From positions 9,749,001-9,813,000 of the forward strand of contig CM067530.1 in the NCBI GenBank assembly GCA_034509925.1: a stretch of 64,000 nt of DNA, written 5' to 3'. The translations under genes and the position numbers were made by a program. The notes under the pieces were generated by a model. The model was not told the origin of the DNA and searched no databases. It worked only from the letters and a program-made list of their open reading frames with translations. Source of the stretch: Hirudinaria manillensis. Taxonomy: Eukaryota; Annelida; Clitellata; Hirudinida; Hirudinidae. Below are positions 58,272 through 64,000 of this stretch, one piece after another; position 1 is the stretch's first letter; each line of letters starts with the position of its first letter.

Positions 58272-61200
58272 ATGTTTTTCAGTTTCTTCTTTTTAGCTTG
58301 GTTTATCCATTCTCTTTTAATTGATTCAACAATTGATGCAACCATTAGAAGTATGCTTAATGTTTTAATATTTAATTATTACTTTGTCTTTAAAACAAAC
58401 AGGCTTTTAATGTAGATTTTAGAAAGTCCACATGAATCATGAATCATGATATTATTTCTAATAAATTCACATGTAAACTTGTTTAAAACACGAATTTAAA
58501 TTATTATTTCAATCTTTTAAAATAATATTTTATATTAGGAGACAAATCTGAAGAAGCTTGTGTAACTAAGCCCTGCAAACTAGCAGGTATTCCCTTGCCA
58601 AATATTAAATCATTAAACATTTTCTGAAAGATTCCCCTTAATAATTTCCAATTACATTTAAAATAAAGTCTGTTCATTTTAACTCAACGTTTATAGAATT
58701 TTTAGAATAAGTCATTGATGATCATTGATTATTTTGGCTGTTAATTCATACAGCCGATGATCTGAAACGCTGCATGAACCAATCAGCCGATCCCTGCCAA
58801 GATTTTTATAATTTCACTTGTGGACAATTCTTGCAAAATATTGTCATACCTGAAGAGAATACACAATACGGAGCTATCGATGAAGTTCAAGAAAAACTTT
58901 ATAAAAACTTGAAAGGTTTATATGTATCTAAATTAATTATTCTGCAAATTAAAATAGTAACTAGTATTATAATCAATAATTTTGCTTTACGTCAATTTAA
59001 AAATGTAGTGTTTCGTATTAAATTTTTAAGTTTCTATAATATTAACATTTCCATGATATATCCAACTCATATTCATTTATATTTTCTCGATACTTTCTAA
59101 GGTCTTTTTATTGGAAGCACGTCTTGTGAGAATTGTCCCGAGTTTGAAAAATATTTGAAGAATTATTATAAATCCTGCTTGGATACAGGTATTAATATGT
59201 TAATGAAATTAAAAATGGAATCACCGCTTTGAGCTACGAAATTGTAGATTCAATTGAAAAAAATGGTATTCAGGCCATGCAGGGCTTCTTGAAAAAGCTT
59301 GGAGGATGGCCATTGGTGGATAAATCAAGGGTTTACGACAAAGATAAGTTGTCAAATATTATCGCGAGTCTGCTGAAGTATAATATGATGAGTCTCTTCA
59401 TACTCGGAGTAGGCAATGATGAAAATAATTCCAGTGTTCACGTACTTCTTGTAAGCTATTTATGTCGTTGTTAATACTTTAAAGTCAACATATCTACATT
59501 TAATAACAAGTTGTTTACGTAATATCTTGCAATTTATTAATAATTTTATGGGTTTAATCATACTAATTTCATTGGTATAACTTTATGATTTGATAATTAT
59601 AACTAATCGCTTTACCATCTACATATTATCCCAGATGTATCAAAAAGATGTAACATTTCCCCAAGAATATTATAATGATGATGAACAAAAAGAAAAGATA
59701 GATGCGTACAAGAAGCTCATAATCAGCACTGGCAGGCATCTTTTCAAAGATTCAACCGATGAACAGTTGAAGGAGGGAATTAACTTTGAAAAGAATTTAT
59801 CCAAGGTTCGAAAATCTATTATTATTATTATTAATTGTTTAATTAATCACTTTAAAGTTGAATTTGGCGCACTGATTTTTGTCACAGATTCTCATTCCTC
59901 CGAATGAATTTAGACATGTGCACCAACATAAAATCAATTTAAAAGAGCTTTCAACTAAAATTGATAAGGCAAGTAATTTCCATGTAAATGAAATATTTTA
60001 ATTGTCTGCTACTGATATTAGATATAATATATCTTTATCAACATTAATTAATTTACTTTCTATTATTATTGCCATATCTTATAATTTTTAATATCCACTT
60101 TGCTAGATAAATTTGACGTTCATAGTTAGAAAGTTGTTTGAAGATTTAAACATTCCTATTGACGAGGAGGAACAGATTGCATTGTATGGAAAATCATATT
60201 TTGATAAATTGGAAGTTCTTTTGAAAAACACCCTCGAAAGGTTATTTAACAAATAATTTGTCAAATTAAGTAGTTAATTTGTCATAATTAAATTAGGACC
60301 ATTGTTAATTATCTAATCTGGAATATGGTTAATGGACTGACGATTACGATGCCGAGGATTTTTCAAAGCGACGCAACAAAATTCAACAAGGTTACGCAAG
60401 ATTATGACAAAAATTTCAATTTTTCTGAATTTAAAATCTTTCCTACTATTTTAGGTGGCGTACGGTGTCTTAAAAATGACACCTAGATGGAAAAGATGCA
60501 TTTCTGTTGTTACCTCAGGAATGAACAAACCCGTAGGCGCTATGTATGTAAAGAAGTATTTTGATAAAAAAGCTAAAGCAAAGGTTTTTGTTTTTATATT
60601 TCAAATAAATTTATGTATAAAACAATTTTTATAACTGAACTTAACCCGCCAAAAAAAAATCAATCTGATGTCCTTTTAGTTCATGGAATTAATAAAGGAA
60701 ATAAAAGAAAGTTTCAAAAATATTGTTAACGAAGTCCCCTGGTTACAAGAGGAAACAAAGACCAAAGCTCTAGAGAAGGTCATAATTCACAATATCAAAT
60801 AAGTTCCGCCTAAAATTTTATTAAATTTCATTGTATTCTTACAAATTGATTTATTGACAAAGCTAAATGTTATAAAACAGTTGTCCAAAATTAAAGATCG
60901 CGTAGCCTACCCTGATTATTATGACGAAGAAGAAAATCTATTCGATGACATATTTGATACGGTAGTACTCCTCTTTGTTTATCTCCATAGTATTTTAAAG
61001 TTAATTATTTTAAAGTGAGAATCATGAAATACCAGAAATTATTTTAAATTTCAATGAAACAGTATAATCCAAACAACGGAAATTTTCTGGATAAACGACT
61101 TGAGTTCATATCACTGTCTATTAAAGATAACTTTAAATTATTGAGAAAAAAAGATGATCCAAAAAGGTTAATTTCTTAAAGCAATGAGCCTTGAGTTTTT

Positions 61201-62235
61201 ACAGAATGATTTAGTTTTGGCAAACATCATTCGATCATGTCATTTACAGACCTTATATGGAAGTCGCAGAGATCAATGCATTTTACATAGTATTACAAAA
61301 TGCAATAGGTATCTTTTTGCATACAACGACTAATAACATGTCTTGCAATAATTATATTATTCCAAATTTAGAATTTCCTGCTGGAGTATTGCAATGGCCT
61401 TTCTTTAAGGAGTCTCTACCAATGTCAGCTAAGGGAATTTTACATACAAACCCCTTAAAACAATTTCCTTAATTTAACAAAAAAACCATTTAATTAATTC
61501 TATTTAAAGGTATTTGAATTTTGGGGGATAGGTGTCTTCATTGGTCATGAAATTACCCATGCATTTGATGACCGAGGTTAAGATACGTTGTAGTCATTAA
61601 TAGCATTTATTTTAAATGTTAAATGCCGAAAATTAATAAATTAATGAATTTACCAGGCTTACAAAAAATGGGTGACAAAAAAAGGCGAGGAGCAAAGACT
61701 TGATGATCTCAAGTACACACCTGAACAACTATTTTTCATTAACTTTGGAAGGGTTGCTATATAGTTGTTTTAGTATTTTGTTACATCCATATTGACCAAT
61801 TAATTTAATTTCTTTGAAAGATTTTTTGTAGCAAAATTCGACCCCAACTTGAAGAAATGATCATTAGCACAGATTACCACACTCCAGATCGATTTAGGTT
61901 AGGTGAATTAAAAATTGAATTTTTGCTACTAATTAATTAATTAGTAATATTCTGTTAGTATAGTTTTGGGAATGATCGTTAGTTTCAGTTGCATTAGAGC
62001 AAAAAGAAAAACTATTTATATGGCGTCGCAGATGAATACTTATGGCTTTATAGCAAACATGTCTTTAACATTGTTAAAAATGTTAATGCCGTTAGTGGAT
62101 AAAACGTTATCATATTTTGTTTTTTTTTTTTCCAGAATTATTGGTACTTTGATGAACATGAAAGAATTTTCTGAAGCTTTCAGCTGCAACAGTAATACAT
62201 ATATGAATCCACCAAAGAAATGTGTCGTTTGGTAA
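58272..62235 (+). pseudogene. M13 neprilysin-like gene H: frameshift beside HExxH and loss of exons 17-18
   Basis: Exons 1-16 and 19-21 of the gene E pattern: 58272-58350, 58539-58586, 58754-58915, 59102-59188, 59248-59450, 59635-59805, 59888-59968, 60107-60240, 60297-60390, 60455-60583, 60680-60778, 60881-60961, 61063-61166, 61250-61308, 61372-61423, 61510-61576, then 61657-61752, 61821-61897, 62136-62235. Leader MFFSFFFLAWFIHSLLI; SADPCQDFYNFTCG; GGWP; NAFY; C-terminal CVVW. Exon 16 is 67 instead of 68 nt: one G is lost in the G-run at about 61527, putting TAG in frame just before the still visible HEITHAF. Exons 17 and 18, which carry the third zinc ligand (GENIAD), are absent between 61577 and 61656. 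Intron 7 uses a GC donor as in gene G. Clearly a pseudogene, although its 5' two thirds is intact and could be transcribed. Confidence 0.87.
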
Positions 62236-62464
62236 ATTGCGATCCAATAATTGAGACCAAAAACATTATGATGTCTCTTGATTTTGAGTTCAATTGCACC
62301 AAAATAAAAATTGTTCAAACTATGAAAGTGCAATTTTGTTAGTAATAATAGTTTTGGTGATATTTTTAATATGTAATTAAATCAATTTAAAATTTGTATA
62401 AACGACTTCAAACCGAAATTGTTCTTTCAAAGTTTTGGATTGAGGTCAAAGCAATTCAATATAA

Positions 62465-62764
62465 TGTAATAACCCGGGGTCCTCAAACTAATTATAGAAG
62501 GTCAGGTTTATTGAAAGTTGTCAGATGGCTTGGAAGATGCACAATGCTCAAATGATTAAGTCTTGAAATCTGCTGTTTCTCTAACTCTCGCTCTGCTTTC
62601 CGAGATAAATCCATTTGTCGATGTTCATAACCAAAAGAGTCTGAATAGTACCAATTAAATAATTATAAAATTATATTGCCATTAAATTTACTTAATTACT
62701 AAATTAATTAATCGGCAATATAATTTTAATTATTCTTCAATTTACTGGATCTAGGGATCCAACA
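62465..62764 (-). mobile_element. solo LTR of a Gypsy/BEL-type retrotransposon
   Basis: 300 bases bounded by TG...CA (TGTAATAACCCGGGG to GGATCCAACA), an inverted copy of the LTR at 63533-63827. The four flanking bases ATAA occur on both sides, consistent with a target-site duplication. No internal retrotransposon sequence is attached, so it is a solo LTR left by recombination. It sits 230 bases past the gene H stop. Confidence 0.82.
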
Positions 62765-63231
62765 ATAATATAAGTATATAAGTAGGAATTTTATGAGTTA
62801 AAATTACGTGAGGATTTGACGAGAATCCAGTGTCGAATAGCAATCCAGACTGGATTCAAGCGCATAATCCCTCCAGGATTTTTATGATACTCAATTCGCT
62901 CCTCAACAAAACAAAAATAGATTTCATCTTATTTTCATAAAACATGAACGGTTGTGGGTATTGAAACATTAAAAAAACTTCTATTATATTCTTAAACTGG
63001 ACAGTAATTTCAATAAATTTTAAAATTATTTATTAAAATGCACCAATGCATCAAAATCCTAAAAATAAATCATTTAGAATGTAAATACCACAGAGCAAAC
63101 AATTGGCTTTCGATAATGAAATAAATATAAACTTTTTAATTCCTCATTCATAATTGGGTCAATTCGCTGACACCGCATCAAAGAACAACTGTGGATGAAT
63201 TTCCCAAAGCGTATTTCTACATTTATTTATT

Positions 63232-63483
63232 CTGAACAATCAGAAACCTTTGTTTAAGATGTTTAACCAAACAAATTGAATTCGGAGAAGTTTTTTGAGA
63301 AAATATTAAAAACGACAAATTGATTTGTATAATTGAACAACTGTCTCTTTTTGTTTTCAATCTTAATGTGTAAATAATTTGTCGTGCTTCGTATCTGAAT
63401 TTGTTTTGCAAAAAAGCTATAAATTCTTCTGTACATGAGCATTTGACGTTTTGGAAATATTCGTGAACCATGAAACTAAGGTA
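63232..63483 (+). repeat. copy 2 of the 250-base repeat, interrupted downstream by an LTR element
   Basis: Direct repeat of 57840-58096 (CTGAACAATCAGAAACC to AACCATGAAACTAAGGTA). In copy 1 the M13 gene H begins about 175 bases further on. Here a retrotransposon LTR begins 50 bases further on, so any M13 gene belonging to this upstream region would lie beyond the insertion and the window. Confidence 0.85.
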
Positions 63484-63828
63484 CAGTGCTGTATTGTTGC
63501 TAAATTACTATTAGTATTATTAGTATTAATATTGTTGGATCCCTAGATCCAATAAATTGAAGAATAGTTAAAATTATATTGCCGATTAATTAATTTAATA
63601 ATTAATTAAATTTAGTGGCAATATAATTTGAGAATTAATTAATTGGTGCTATTCAGACTCTTTGGTTATGTACCTTGACAAATGGATTTATCTCGGAAAG
63701 TAGAGCGAGAGTAAGAGAAACAGCAGATTTCAAGACTTAATTAAGCATTGTACATCTTCCAAAGCATCTGACAACTTTCAATAAACCTGACCTTCTATAA
63801 TTAGTTTGAGGACCCCGGGTTATTACAT

Positions 63829-63846
63829 TGGTGTCAGGAGTTGGAT
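63829..63846 (+). promoter_or_regulatory. primer-binding site, tRNA-Leu type
   Basis: TGGTGTCAGGAGTTGGAT directly after the LTR. The common metazoan retrotransposon PBS TGGTGTCAGAAGTGGGAT is complementary to the 3' end of tRNA-Leu; this copy differs at two positions. Confidence 0.75.
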
Positions 63847-63908
63847 TTAGAGTTAAAGGGTGTCCGAAAGTAACTAAGGTAGAAGCTTGTTTAGTTGAAA
63901 AGTGAAGG

Positions 63909-64000
63909 ATGCCGAAGTACTTGGATGAATTGTACGTGCCTCGATTGAGACAAGAATTGAGAGAGCGTGGCCTGGATTGGAAAGGCACGAAAGCTGAGAT
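63909..64000 (+). CDS. retrotransposon gag, N-terminus with SAP-like motif (partial)
   Basis: The frame starts at ATG 82 bases after the LTR and stays open to the window end (about 30 codons). It reads MPKYLDELYVPRLRQELRER and then GLDWKGTKAE, which matches the SAP motif pattern (helix, then L-R-x-x-L-x-x-R-G-L-x-x-x-G-x-K-A-E). SAP motifs bind DNA or nucleic acid and are found at the N-terminus of some Gypsy-like gag proteins. The rest is beyond the window. Confidence 0.7.
   Translation, partial: MPKYLDELYVPRLRQELRERGLDWKGTKAE

Larger units (their letters stand above)
63533..64000 (+). mobile_element. LTR retrotransposon, 5' end (runs off the window)
   Basis: 5' LTR 63533-63827 (295 bases, TGTTGGATCC to GGGTTATTACA), followed two bases later by a primer-binding site and then a gag start. 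The same LTR in opposite orientation is the solo LTR at 62465-62764. LTR features: TG/CA ends, palindromic AT-rich segment GCCGATTAATTAATTTAAT near 63583. Pol and the 3' LTR are outside the window, so Ty3/Gypsy versus BEL cannot be settled. Confidence 0.85.

Noticed and set aside
62475-63820. Inverted 300-base repeats with GGGGTCCTCAAACTA, read as hAT terminal repeats of one element
   Set aside because: The repeat ends are TG...CA, one copy is followed by a tRNA-Leu-type primer site and SAP-gag, and the other has 4-base flanking duplications. This fits LTRs; the hAT-like word is internal and likely chance.
63737-63988. 83-codon open frame on the minus strand
   Set aside because: It overlaps LTR, primer site and gag start on the opposite strand; a shadow frame.

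Overview
The window is AT-rich (roughly 70% A+T by eye) genomic DNA of an animal. Genes are split into many small exons with GT-AG introns mostly 50-500 bases long, and the spacers hold long (AAT)n tracts and transposon remnants. No gene identifies the species. The multi-intron gene structures, the LTR retrotransposon and the gene content suggest an invertebrate metazoan; I do not go further.

The main content is a cluster of eight M13 (neprilysin-like) zinc metallopeptidase paralogues. I assembled them exon by exon, and intron phases agree at every junction apart from the lesions noted. Left block, minus strand: A (1-1366, cut by the window edge), B (2115-6707, 22 exons, 711 aa) and C (7375-12016, 21 exons, 733 aa). 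Right block, plus strand: D (36122-42681, 21 exons, 683 aa), E (43570-48234, 21 exons, 709 aa), F (49943-50940, a six-exon remnant), G (52738-56994, 20 exons found, no start exon) and H (58272-62235, broken). The two blocks point away from each other. Where a first exon was found it encodes a short hydrophobic leader, so these look like secreted rather than membrane-anchored M13 proteins. E is the canonical enzyme. B and C keep HExxH and the third zinc ligand but change the residues around them. D keeps a full open frame but has lost HExxH. F, G and H are in successive stages of decay.

Between the blocks lie unrelated genes: a single-exon PIM-like kinase (minus, 12997-14304) with an altered HRD motif; a nine-exon PhyH-family Fe(II)/2-oxoglutarate dioxygenase (minus, 15511-17859, 296 aa); an unrecognised serine-rich protein (plus, 20980-26489); and a single-pass membrane protein with a long acidic tail (minus, 33335-34453, probably with upstream exons). 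The stretches 17860-20979 and 26490-33334 hold microsatellites and a few low-confidence possible exons.

At the right edge a roughly 250-base copy of the DNA upstream of gene H recurs at 63232-63483. It is followed at once by the 5' LTR (63533-63827), tRNA-Leu-type primer site and SAP-domain gag start of an LTR retrotransposon that runs off the window. A solo LTR of the same family, in opposite orientation, lies at 62465-62764. The likely reading is a still-evolving secreted M13 peptidase array with live enzymes, a preserved inactive homologue and pseudogenes side by side.
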